The translations under genes and the position numbers were made by a program. The notes under the pieces were generated by a model, which worked only from the letters and a program-made list of their open reading frames with translations, had not been told where the DNA came from and searched no databases. 64,000 bases of DNA from Rhodomicrobium sp. (lineage in GTDB: Bacteria; Pseudomonadota; Alphaproteobacteria; Rhizobiales; HXMU1428-3): contig BQJK01000005.1 of assembly GCA_021604665.1 (NCBI GenBank), positions 62,001-126,000 on the forward strand, given 5' to 3'. Shown here one piece after another: positions 26,309 to 36,492 of the stretch (its first letter is position 1; every line of letters begins with the position of its first letter).

Positions 26309-27874
26309 ATGAGTAACGTAGAGGCCGGAATCCAGCCAGCGGAGATAACAGATCTTCAAGTCGCGGCCAGCTCGAACGATCAAATTAAGGGCAATCGTTT
26401 AAAGCGATTTTATAACATATTCCGCCCCTCATCTGCCGATGCCCGCCGCCAGGATAATACCAAACCTCACAACCGCACCAAAGTCATCAACGGGCTTACG
26501 CAAGTTAACGCGCCAGAAAAAGAGCGCTTCATACCGCTGGCAAGCCATATCCTGAATGATCATCTCAACAAACCTGGCATCTGGGCCGAAGGCGAAGAAG
26601 AAATGGGCAAAATGATTGTCCATGATCTTGCCGCCTGGCGTCATCAATCCTACCGCACAAGGCTCTCTGCCCTTAAAAAAGCCTATCTCTCTTTCAGCCC
26701 TGATACCGATACCGTCGACACAGAAAATTACACGCCCCTCGAGCGCCGCAAGATGCGCCATGAGTTTATGGAGTTAATTGGCGGTCTACTGGAATCAGCC
26801 AATTTCGAAAAAATCACCCAGGAAGATCTGGACCTGCTCCTCACCTCAGATTCCCCCTATGGGCTCGCCCTTCATGTGGACCTTGATGCCTTTGATGATG
26901 TGGTTATTTATTTCAGAGGTGCCGGCAGTAAAATTGTCGATTACCGCGATTGGAAATGGGCCTACTTGCGGAAAAAATATGTAGAGACCCCCATATTCCA
27001 GCGCCTGTTTGTCGCCTTAAAGCTAAAACCTGAGGAAGAGCAGGTAAACGAGCTGATGCTGAAAGAAGAGCTAAGCCGCCAGCAAGCTGAAAAGCGTATC
27101 GCCAAAAATCTCAAACTATTGCCAGAGGGCGTCACCAGCGATCACATCTATCTCAAGCTCTTTAAAAACATCCCGCAGGATGATTTGGAGATGCTGTTCC
27201 CAAACACCAAAGTAGAGTTCAAACTGTTCGATAAACTAAAGCTTGGCCTCACCGCAGGTGGTGGCACAGTTGCTGGCCTGTTCGGCATTGTCCCAAAGCT
27301 TTTTGCAGCGGCCACCCTTTTAAACCCCATCACCCTGCTAACAACAATGGCTGGTTTCATTGGGCTAGTTGTCCGCCAGGTCACTAAGTTCTTTAATCAG
27401 CGCAACGAATATATGATGACCCTGGCGCAAAATCTTTACTTCCATAACCTGGCCAATAATCGCGGTGTCCTCACCCTGCTTGTTGACCGCGCCGAGGAAG
27501 AAGACACCAAAGAAGAATTGCTGCTGTATAGTTTTCTGGTAAAGAACAAACAAAGCGGCGCCGTCACCAACCTCCAGGCTGCCAAAACAGAAATAGAAGA
27601 CCATCTCCGCCGCGAATTTAACGTAGATATTGAGTTTGATCATGAAGATGCCTTCTCACGCCTGCTGCGCGATGGTCTCGTTGAGCGTGTTGGTGAGGGC
27701 CGCTACCAGGTGCTGCCCCCCGCCAAAGCTGTGGCTCATATCAAAAGCTTATGGCAAGGCGCGCTGCAACCAGAAGACATGACCCCGGGCACAACCATTA
27801 GCGCCGCCCCTCTCTCTGAAGGCGATGCAGCCCTCGCCGGCGAAGCCGCGGACACCATGACCCAGATTGCATAA
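26309..27874 (+). CDS. DUF3754 (TMEM143-like) membrane protein
   Basis: A 521-residue protein of unknown function. I choose ATG 26309 because GGAGGGGAG at 26292-26300 precedes it at ideal spacing; an upstream in-frame TTG at 26234 lacks such a site. The first half is soluble and rich in charged residues. A hydrophobic pair of segments (about 325-370) reads GGTVAGLFGIVPKLFAAATL and TLLTTMAGFIGLVVRQV. It is followed by YFHNLANNRGVLTLLVDRAEEEDTKEELL, the recognisable DUF3754 core. A winged-helix-like end (about 440-490) contains DAFSRLLRDGLVERVGEGRYQVL. It lies between uvrD and prmA, in the same direction. The family is recognised with fair confidence. Confidence 0.75.
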   Translation: MSNVEAGIQPAEITDLQVAASSNDQIKGNRLKRFYNIFRPSSADARRQDNTKPHNRTKVINGLTQVNAPEKERFIPLASHILNDHLNKPGIWAEGEEEMGKMIVHDLAAWRHQSYRTRLSALKKAYLSFSPDTDTVDTENYTPLERRKMRHEFMELIGGLLESANFEKITQEDLDLLLTSDSPYGLALHVDLDAFDDVVIYFRGAGSKIVDYRDWKWAYLRKKYVETPIFQRLFVALKLKPEEEQVNELMLKEELSRQQAEKRIAKNLKLLPEGVTSDHIYLKLFKNIPQDDLEMLFPNTKVEFKLFDKLKLGLTAGGGTVAGLFGIVPKLFAAATLLNPITLLTTMAGFIGLVVRQVTKFFNQRNEYMMTLAQNLYFHNLANNRGVLTLLVDRAEEEDTKEELLLYSFLVKNKQSGAVTNLQAAKTEIEDHLRREFNVDIEFDHEDAFSRLLRDGLVERVGEGRYQVLPPAKAVAHIKSLWQGALQPEDMTPGTTISAAPLSEGDAALAGEAADTMTQIA

Positions 27875-27995
27875 ACCAGATTGCATAAAAAGGGATAACG
27901 CCAACAGGTGTCAGCTTTCATTTGACTAATTGCTTTTTAGGCGAAGCTGGCTAAACTCTGCCATGCTCATTTAATTGTTCCATCAAGGCGTCAAA

Positions 27996-28934
27996 ATGAG
28001 GCAACAACAACCCTCAGCGGCAGAAAAAAGCGTGACCAAACAGCCCCTTACCCAGCAATCCTTGTATCAAATCAAAATCACCGCTGAAAAATCCCTCGGC
28101 AGGGCCATTCTGGTCATTCTGGAAAACAGCTACCCAGAACCCCTATCTGTCAGCCATTTTGAGGATGTTGATAAGAGCTGGTTAGCCACTGCCATCTATG
28201 ACAGCCCCATCGAGTTAGACATTTTGCGCCATCTCATAGACACCAATCTGGATATAGAAAGCCAGGGCTATCAGCTTGATCAGCTCCCCATCAAAGATAT
28301 CGATTGGGTAGCTCATGTTCAAAGCGAGCTGAAACCAGTGATTGCCGGGCGTTTCTTCATCCATGGCAGCCACGATAGAGAGAAAGCCAAAGGCCAACCC
28401 TCAGCCATTGAAATAGACGCAGCGCAAGCCTTCGGCACCGCTCATCATGGCACCACAGAAGGCTGCCTCACCGCCATAGACAAACTTGCCTCCACAGGGC
28501 TAAGCCCCACAAACATTCTCGACCTTGGCACCGGCAGCGGCATCCTCGCCATAGCAGCCAGCATGGTCTGGCCTGAGGCAAAAATTCTAGCCAGCGACAT
28601 TGATCCCATCGCCATAGAAATCGCCATCACCAACATCGAGTTAAACAACCAGTCCACCATCCGCACCCGCTGCGCAGATGGCGTCGATGATGAGGTGATC
28701 AACGCCGCCGCTCCTTATGATCTCCTAATCGCCAACATTCTTGCCAAACCGCTGATAGAGCTTGCCCCGGTTATAGAGCCGCTACTAAAATCTGAAGGCA
28801 CGCTTCTCCTCTCCGGCATACTGGAAACACAGGCAGAAGATGTGATAACCGCCTATTGCCAACAAGGGCTAACCCACCAGATAACTGATCATTTCGATGA
28901 GTGGGTAACAATCCTCTTTACGAAAGCGCAATAG
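27996..28934 (+). CDS. prmA: Ribosomal protein L11 methyltransferase PrmA
   Basis: PrmA trimethylates ribosomal protein L11 using S-adenosylmethionine. I take ATG 27996, with AAGGCG upstream; a TTG at 27975 would extend the frame by 7 residues. Of 312 residues, the N-terminal L11-binding domain is followed by the SAM site DLGTGSGILAIAAS (about 175-188), ASDIDPIAIEIAITNIELN, and DLLIANILAKPLIELAP with the NIL motif of this family. The length is normal. It probably forms a rightward unit with the preceding genes. Confidence 0.94.
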   Translation: MRQQQPSAAEKSVTKQPLTQQSLYQIKITAEKSLGRAILVILENSYPEPLSVSHFEDVDKSWLATAIYDSPIELDILRHLIDTNLDIESQGYQLDQLPIKDIDWVAHVQSELKPVIAGRFFIHGSHDREKAKGQPSAIEIDAAQAFGTAHHGTTEGCLTAIDKLASTGLSPTNILDLGTGSGILAIAASMVWPEAKILASDIDPIAIEIAITNIELNNQSTIRTRCADGVDDEVINAAAPYDLLIANILAKPLIELAPVIEPLLKSEGTLLLSGILETQAEDVITAYCQQGLTHQITDHFDEWVTILFTKAQ

Positions 28935-28987
28935 GGCTGTTCATCTTCTCCGACTAACGGTAAAACTGAAACAGCAGAAGCGAGCAC

Positions 28988-29011
28988 AGCGCCGCCCCCA
29001 TAGGCGGCGCT
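28988..29011. other. GC-rich hairpin between prmA and pepP
   Basis: AGCGCCGCC (28988-28996), a 6-base loop, and GGCGGCGCT (29003-29011) form a perfect 9-bp stem with no T-run on either side. It ends 22 bases before the aminopeptidase start. It could stabilise an mRNA end or affect initiation. It is not a classic terminator. Confidence 0.5.
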
Positions 29012-29033
29012 CAAGCGAAGGGCCACTCAACTT

Positions 29034-30851
29034 ATGTTCCAGTCATTTGAAAATCGCGGCGGACCAGAAAACACAGCCGAACGCATCGAAGCTTTGCGCA
29101 CCGAGATGAAAAAGCGCAACCTTGATGGTTTCATCCTCCCCCGCAGTGACCGCTACCTTAATGAATATGTCCCAGCTCATGATGAACGCCTGCTATGGCT
29201 CACTGGTTTTTCAGGCTCTGCCGGCCTAGCCATCATTTTAGCAGAAAGCGCCGCCCTGTTTGTCGATGGTCGCTACACTTTGCAAGCAGAAGGTGAAATT
29301 GATAAGGATATCATCACCCCCATCGCGATTATGGAAACAAGCCCAACAACTTGGCTAAAACAGCATATAAAACGCGGCAGCCGCATTGGCCTTGACCCAG
29401 AGCTGTTAAGCGTCTCTGCCTATGAAAACTATAATGAACTTCTGGAGCAGGCGAGCGCCAAACTTATCTCACTTAAAAACAACCCCGTAGATCAGTTATG
29501 GCAAGACCAACCAGCCCTGCCGAACAACCCGATCACAGCACAACCTAAAAAATATGCCGGCCGTGATGTAGAAGAAAAAATCAGCGAGATCCAATCAATC
29601 CTGCAAGAGCGCGGCGCAGATGCCTTTGTCGTCACTGCACCAGAGTCGGTTTGCTGGTTGTTTAATATCCGCGGCTCAGATGTCAGCCATAATCCAATTA
29701 TGCTAGCAACCGCCATCATCAATGCACGCGCCAAACCTGCCCTGTTCCTTGAGAGCAAAAACCTAAGCAATCGCGCCGCTGATAACATCTCTGGCTCCGC
29801 GCGCCTGTTACCGCCTGAAAATTTTGAAAATGAATTAAAAATTCTTGGCTCGCGGTTCAAAAAAGTTCTCATAGATCCGGCAAGAACCAACGCCGCAATT
29901 TACCAAACCCTGCGCGCCGCCAGGGCAGAGATACTGCGCGGCAGCGACCCCTGTGCCCTGCCCAAAGCCCGCAAAAACGAGGCAGAAATTTCGGGCGCCA
30001 AAACTGCTCACATCCGCGATGGTATAGCCATATCCCGCTTTTTGCACTGGATCGACATCTCCATGCCAGAGGCTGAGCTAGATGAAATAACGGCCGCTAA
30101 AAAACTTGAAGAATTTAGAAAAGAAACCGGCGCACTAAAAGATATTTCCTTCGAGACCATCTCAGGAGCGGGGCCAAATGGCGCCATAGTGCATTACCGG
30201 GTCAGCCAAGCAACCAACCGAAAATTTCTACCATCAGAATTATATTTGGTCGATTCTGGGGGCCAATATCAAGACGGCACAACAGACATCACCCGCACTG
30301 TTGCGTTAGGTGAACCAACAGGGCCGATGCGCCGCCATTACACAATGGTCCTGAAAGCACATATCAACCTGGCGGTCGCCGCTTTCCCCAAAGGCACCAG
30401 AGGCGTCGATCTGGACCCTCTTGCCCGCGCGCCGCTATGGCAAGCCGGATTAGATTTCAACCATGGCACAGGCCATGGCGTCGGCAGTTTTCTCTCGGTT
30501 CATGAAGGGCCACAAGGCATTTCCCGCCGCTCGATGGTGCCGCTAGAACCAGGCATGATCCTATCAATTGAGCCCGGTTATTATAGAGAGGGTGCCTATG
30601 GCATTCGCCTTGAAAACCTCGTCCTGGTAACAGAGCCAGAAGAAATCACCGGCGGCGAACAAGCCATGATGCGGTTCAGCCCTCTCACCCTAGCCCCGTT
30701 CGATAAAAAATTAATCGACCAGGACCTTTTAACGAAAGCCGAATTAAAATGGTTGAATGGCTACCACCGCACGGTCTGGAAAACCATCGGCGGTGAATTA
30801 AAAGGGCCAGAAAAAGCCTGGCTTAAAGACGCAACCCGCGCCATCAAATAA
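29034..30851 (+). CDS. pepP: Xaa-Pro aminopeptidase, M24B family (aminopeptidase P)
   Basis: Cleaves N-terminal residues that precede proline, using two metal ions. The 605-residue protein is the long three-domain form. Two creatinase-like N-terminal domains (about 15-165 and 175-310, starting LDGFILPRSDRYLNEYVP) precede the pita-bread catalytic domain. Metal ligands are seen as the two Asp in LVDSGGQYQDGTTDITRTV, His in FNHGTGHGVG, Glu in LSIEPGYY and Glu in GIRLENLV. The C-terminal extension contains WLNGYHRTVW, typical of the long eukaryote-like type. It is convergent with ligA over a 52-base gap. Confidence 0.93.
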   Translation: MFQSFENRGGPENTAERIEALRTEMKKRNLDGFILPRSDRYLNEYVPAHDERLLWLTGFSGSAGLAIILAESAALFVDGRYTLQAEGEIDKDIITPIAIMETSPTTWLKQHIKRGSRIGLDPELLSVSAYENYNELLEQASAKLISLKNNPVDQLWQDQPALPNNPITAQPKKYAGRDVEEKISEIQSILQERGADAFVVTAPESVCWLFNIRGSDVSHNPIMLATAIINARAKPALFLESKNLSNRAADNISGSARLLPPENFENELKILGSRFKKVLIDPARTNAAIYQTLRAARAEILRGSDPCALPKARKNEAEISGAKTAHIRDGIAISRFLHWIDISMPEAELDEITAAKKLEEFRKETGALKDISFETISGAGPNGAIVHYRVSQATNRKFLPSELYLVDSGGQYQDGTTDITRTVALGEPTGPMRRHYTMVLKAHINLAVAAFPKGTRGVDLDPLARAPLWQAGLDFNHGTGHGVGSFLSVHEGPQGISRRSMVPLEPGMILSIEPGYYREGAYGIRLENLVLVTEPEEITGGEQAMMRFSPLTLAPFDKKLIDQDLLTKAELKWLNGYHRTVWKTIGGELKGPEKAWLKDATRAIK

Positions 30852-30903
30852 AGCCAGCCTGTTAGGGCTTGCGCCGCAAATTGTAGAGTTCAACTGTAGC
30901 CCG

Positions 30904-33078
<2,175 letters not shown>

Positions 33079-33102
33079 TTATGTTTCATCACCGCAAAAA
33101 GA

Positions 33103-33131
33103 AAAGCGCGGCACCAGAGGCACCGCGCTTT
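33103..33131 (-). terminator. Intrinsic terminator after bamD
   Basis: Stem AAAGCGCGG (33103-33111) pairs with CCGCGCTTT (33123-33131) around an 11-base loop. Read leftward it ends in TTTTCTTTTT. It lies 28 bases past the bamD stop and before ligA. Confidence 0.88.
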
Positions 33132-33158
33132 ATAGATAAATCAATTTCGCAAAATCAC

Positions 33159-34079
33159 CTATATAGGATTAAGCTTTTTCGCAGTATTCACAGCAGATTT
33201 CCAGGTCTTGGAAATCCATGAGCCATTGTTTTCACGCGGCTGCAATCCACCTGACTGCAACAAGGCATAGGTATCTTTATACCACGGTGAATTCGGGAAG
33301 TTATGACCGAGAATAGCACCAGCTGTCTGCGCCTCAGAGGCAATACCAAGCGCCATATAAGCTTCAGCCATCCGGGCCAGCGCTTCTTCTACATGGCGGG
33401 TTGTCTGATAATTCTTCACAACAGATTTAAACCGGTTTATCGCCGCCAGATAGTTTTTCCGATTGAGATAATAGCGACCCACATTCATATCAGCAGCAGC
33501 AAGCACATCCCGTGCGATGCGGATACGGTTGCGCGCTTCTGAACTATAGCGGCTATTCGGATAACGTCGCACCAATGTCTCAAGTGATGCTAGCGCCTTT
33601 TTCGTGCGTTTTTGGTCTCTTTTCGGATCAGCAATCTGATCATAGTGAGACATCGCAATCACATGCTGCGCAAGAGCAGATTCTTTCGTACCCGGATGCA
33701 AGGTGGAATAGCGCTTACCACCCGCAATCGCCTCGGTATATTTACCGCCCTTATAATTAGAATAAGCCGCCATCACGATAGCCCGGCGGGCATAAGGTGA
33801 GTAGGGGTGCAACCGGTCAACATCCTCAAACTTTTTAGCGGCTTCAGGGTAGGAGCCATTAGACAGAAGCCGATCCGCATCAAGATACAGCTTTTCAGCT
33901 GCCTCAACGCTTTCAGGATCTTGATATTCTTTATTATCTTGGCCAAACCAGCCACCAAGATTACCGACAGAGGAGCCAAGGCTGCTAAAGGATGAGGAAC
34001 ACCCACCCGCGAAGGTCAGCGCGAAGAGCAGGCTAACTAAAGCGCCCTGTTTTAAAAATCTCAGTCTCAAAATTTTCAT
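33159..34079 (-). CDS. bamD: Outer-membrane assembly lipoprotein BamD (ComL)
   Basis: BamD is an outer-membrane lipoprotein of the Bam complex that inserts beta-barrel proteins. The 306-residue protein has a lipoprotein signal with lipobox FAGGC (lipidated Cys27). TPR-type repeats follow from about residue 60 (AEKLYLDADRLLSNGSYPEAAKKFEDV, HPYSPYARRAIVMAAYSNYKGGKYTEAI, YPNSRYSSEA, RYYLNRKNYLAAINRFKSVV). A Gly/Ser-rich linker lies just after the lipid anchor. A strong GAGGGGGAG ribosome site directly precedes the ATG at 34079. Its own terminator follows. Confidence 0.94.
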   Translation of the reverse strand: MKILRLRFLKQGALVSLLFALTFAGGCSSSFSSLGSSVGNLGGWFGQDNKEYQDPESVEAAEKLYLDADRLLSNGSYPEAAKKFEDVDRLHPYSPYARRAIVMAAYSNYKGGKYTEAIAGGKRYSTLHPGTKESALAQHVIAMSHYDQIADPKRDQKRTKKALASLETLVRRYPNSRYSSEARNRIRIARDVLAAADMNVGRYYLNRKNYLAAINRFKSVVKNYQTTRHVEEALARMAEAYMALGIASEAQTAGAILGHNFPNSPWYKDTYALLQSGGLQPRENNGSWISKTWKSAVNTAKKLNPI

Positions 34080-34184
34080 AACTCCCCCTCAAAACTGAGG
34101 TAAATCCCGAACCAGCAAATTCCAATTGAAGAAGCGCTGCAAGTTGCACAGCTAACTTTTCAGCTACATAGCTCACTCTTGCTC

Positions 34185-34272
34185 AAATGAACTTCGTAAA
34201 AATGAATCTAGTAAAATGAGCTTCACGCAAATCAAATCCGTGCAGCTAAACTCTGCACAGTTAAACTCTGCA
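34185..34272. repeat. Cluster of 15-bp tandem repeats
   Basis: Two copies of a 15-mer starting AAATGAA (34185-34199 and 34200-34214) are followed by a degenerate third (from 34215). Then come two copies of CAGYTAAACTCTGCA (34243-34257 and 34258-34272) differing at one base. A period of 15 keeps a reading frame, yet no supported gene covers the cluster. Confidence 0.75.
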
Positions 34273-34642
34273 TAAAAGACGCTTTCAGCTTCACTGGTGT
34301 AAAATAAAGGCTCTATAAAGCCATTAGCTCAAGCTGATATAGCATTATAGATCCATTAAAAACAGAAGAGGCTATGAATGTGGAGATTCTATGCCCACGA
34401 CACAGCTTTGATGAAGCAAAAATACAACAAAATCAGCCCGATTCCCAGCCAACTAACTCAGCTTTAAACATCTCAATAATCAAACCATGAAACCAGGCTC
34501 AGCAAGTCAGGCTAAAAACACCGCTGCCAAATTGCCATGCCTCAGCTGCAAGAGCAATAACGACAGCTAAAAATGATTAAAGCATCAGCACCGTCAGTAA
34601 TCTGCCGTAATAAATGCTCAATGAAAGGGGTTTCAAATAAAA

Positions 34643-34665
34643 AGGCAGGCACAAACGGCCTGCCT
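34643..34665 (-). terminator. Intrinsic terminator after lpxC
   Basis: AGGCAGGC (34643-34650) pairs with GCCTGCCT (34658-34665) across a 7-base loop. Read leftward it is followed by TTTTTATTTG. It lies about 108 bases past the lpxC stop. Confidence 0.85.
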
Positions 34666-34772
34666 GAATAATTTTGAGAAACAGTAACTTAGTGTAAACT
34701 CACCAAAAAGGCCGGACAGAAACGGAGGCCTGATTGGGGGATATGACCACCCGCTTCCAGCCCGGAATTCTT

Positions 34773-35855
34773 TTAGTTGCGATCTGCCGCATAATTAGCA
34801 GCAGATAATAAAGCACTACCCTGACCTTCTGCATGATGTTCAGCAGCCGCAGAGAGCGTCACAGGAACATCAACAAATGTCCATGCGTCTTTATCAGCAA
34901 ACAGGTTTTTTATAGCTTTTGCATTCAGCGCATGGCCGCCACGATAAGAGCGGTATGAACAAAGCAGCGGATGACCGGCTAACGCCAAATCACCAATCGC
35001 ATCAAGCGCTTTATGCCGCACAAACTCATCCTGCCAGCGTAGCCCTTCTTGATTAATTACCTTGCCATCATCAATAGCAACAGTGTTATCAAGTGAAGCA
35101 CCAAGAGCCCGGCCCGCGGCCCACAAACCCTCTACATCAGCCATAAAGCCAAATGTTCGTGCCCGCGCCAACTCTTCCCGGAAGATACCAGGGTTCATTT
35201 CAGAGCTGAATTTCTGGCGCCCAATAACATCCGTAGTAAAGTCAATTTCAACTTCAAGATGGAAGCCATTATGTGGCAAAAGCTCACCCCAGCAGCCATT
35301 CTCTTCAACCCGAACAGGCTTCAGAACCTTGATAAAGCGGCGCGGCGCTTGTAGCTCAGCAATGCCAGCGTCTTCAATCGCTCGTACAAATGGCATAGCG
35401 CTGCCATCCATAATCGGCACTTCACCATTGTCAATTTCAACAGTCACATTATCGATCGACAAGCCCCGAAGAGCCGCCATCAAATGTTCAACAGTCGCAA
35501 CAACAGCACCACAGCCACTGCCAAGCACTGTGCAAAGCGTGAGATTTTCTATGAAGTCGCAATGTGCTGGAATTTCAATTTCTAGGTCATTTTTGCTAAT
35601 TAAAAAGCGGATACCGCTATTTGCATCAGCAGGATGTAGCGTAATGGAAACCGGAGCCCCGGAATGTACGCCAACCCCAGTTAAACTGATAACCCGGCCA
35701 ATTGTGCTTTGTTTAGCGCCAACATGAAAAGATGATTTTTGCATCACTTTTTTGTTTGGCCCGTCCTTTTTTGACCGATCGAGTTTTTTCTCAAAACCGT
35801 TAGCCCCGACGCCCTTGGCCCCGATACCCTTGGCCCCGATAAATGTATCACCCAT
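34773..35855 (-). CDS. lpxC: UDP-3-O-acyl-N-acetylglucosamine deacetylase LpxC
   Basis: LpxC is the zinc deacetylase that commits to lipid A synthesis. The conserved enzyme begins at about residue 47 (AKQSTIGRVISLTGVGVHSG). Zinc and catalytic parts are TVEHLMAALRG (His124), DNGEVPIMDGSA, and HKALDAIGDLALAG with the second His and Asp. A final His (GHALNAK) is the catalytic base region. The start at 35855 has GAGG upstream and gives a 46-residue extension with three GAKG-type repeats (residues 7-21). A start at Met38 (35744) would give a normal-length enzyme but lacks a clear ribosome site. It lies downstream of ftsZ, after a 640-base gap and a terminator. Confidence 0.94.
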   Translation of the reverse strand: MGDTFIGAKGIGAKGVGANGFEKKLDRSKKDGPNKKVMQKSSFHVGAKQSTIGRVISLTGVGVHSGAPVSITLHPADANSGIRFLISKNDLEIEIPAHCDFIENLTLCTVLGSGCGAVVATVEHLMAALRGLSIDNVTVEIDNGEVPIMDGSAMPFVRAIEDAGIAELQAPRRFIKVLKPVRVEENGCWGELLPHNGFHLEVEIDFTTDVIGRQKFSSEMNPGIFREELARARTFGFMADVEGLWAAGRALGASLDNTVAIDDGKVINQEGLRWQDEFVRHKALDAIGDLALAGHPLLCSYRSYRGGHALNAKAIKNLFADKDAWTFVDVPVTLSAAAEHHAEGQGSALLSAANYAADRN

Positions 35856-36010
35856 GAGAGTTAACCCTCTGTTTTACCCTGTCTTCTCTAGACATCCAGA
35901 ACGCAAGGGAACTTGAGCACGCCTCAATAGTCCTACTAGCAGTTTTGGAGCCCCCCAACCTAGTTACTTGATACCACCGGTTTTTAATGTCTCCGCAACA
36001 GCCAGAAATA

Positions 36011-36038
36011 TTATAATTATTACTTTATAATTATTACT
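36011..36038. repeat. Perfect 14-bp tandem repeat
   Basis: TTATAATTATTACT occurs twice head to tail (36011-36024, 36025-36038), about 155 bases upstream of lpxC. It is AT-rich and includes TATAAT, so it may affect promoter melting or simply reflect slippage. Confidence 0.85.
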
Positions 36039-36388
36039 GACCATCAGCTTAAAACGATCGAACAAATAATCATTTAAAGACTAAACTTTTATGAGAGGTC
36101 ATCCAGCAAAGAAATGCCAAAATTCCTGTTCATAAAGGTTACCAACAGTTGATCCTGCAAATAAAAACTAATTTGAATTAGCAGCTACAGAAGCGCTTGT
36201 TATCAAAGGTATTTACCTATTCCTGAAGGCAATATCTCTGTAAACTAACTAACTTGCGTTTCAGTCTCTGCAACCCACCCGTATAGTAGGTATTTGCAAA
36301 ATCCATCAAGCCCTATGGCTTTTTGTTAAAGTAAACATAACGCAATGCTTCCCCGTCATTCAAATCACGGTTTCTTACCAACCGTTAC

Positions 36389-36402
36389 ATTGGTTAACCA
36401 AT
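36389..36402. promoter_or_regulatory. 14-bp perfect palindrome, possible operator
   Basis: ATTGGTTAACCAAT is fully self-complementary. It lies 30 bases from the ftsZ terminator on the lpxC side. A site for a dimeric regulator is possible; no regulator can be named. Confidence 0.45.
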
Positions 36403-36431
36403 TGATTTCATTAGACAATAAGACAAAAACA

Positions 36432-36466
36432 AAGCCGGCTCATCACAAAATGTGACAAACCGGCTT
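36432..36466 (-). terminator. Intrinsic terminator after ftsZ
   Basis: Outer stem AAGCCGG (36432-36438) / CCGGCTT (36460-36466) encloses an inner TCACA/TGTGA stem. Read leftward it is followed by TGTTTTTGTC. It starts 27 bases past the ftsZ stop and ends the dcw transcript. Confidence 0.85.
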
Positions 36467-36492
36467 CAAAATCATGGTTAATTTAAGCAAGA

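Larger units (their letters stand above)
34080..34772. other. Long intergenic region between lpxC and bamD
   Basis: The 690 bases hold no supported gene. They contain the bamD promoter side (near 34080), a cluster of 15-bp period repeats (34185-34272), an AT-rich middle, and the lpxC terminator (34643-34665). A second short inverted pair AGGCC/GGCCT is near 34709-34732. Confidence 0.5.
35856..36492. other. Long intergenic region between ftsZ and lpxC
   Basis: About 640 AT-rich bases without a supported gene. They should hold the lpxC promoter (leftward, near 35900). Visible structures are a perfect 14-bp tandem repeat (36011-36038), a 14-bp palindrome (36389-36402) and the ftsZ terminator (36432-36466). 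Confidence 0.5.
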
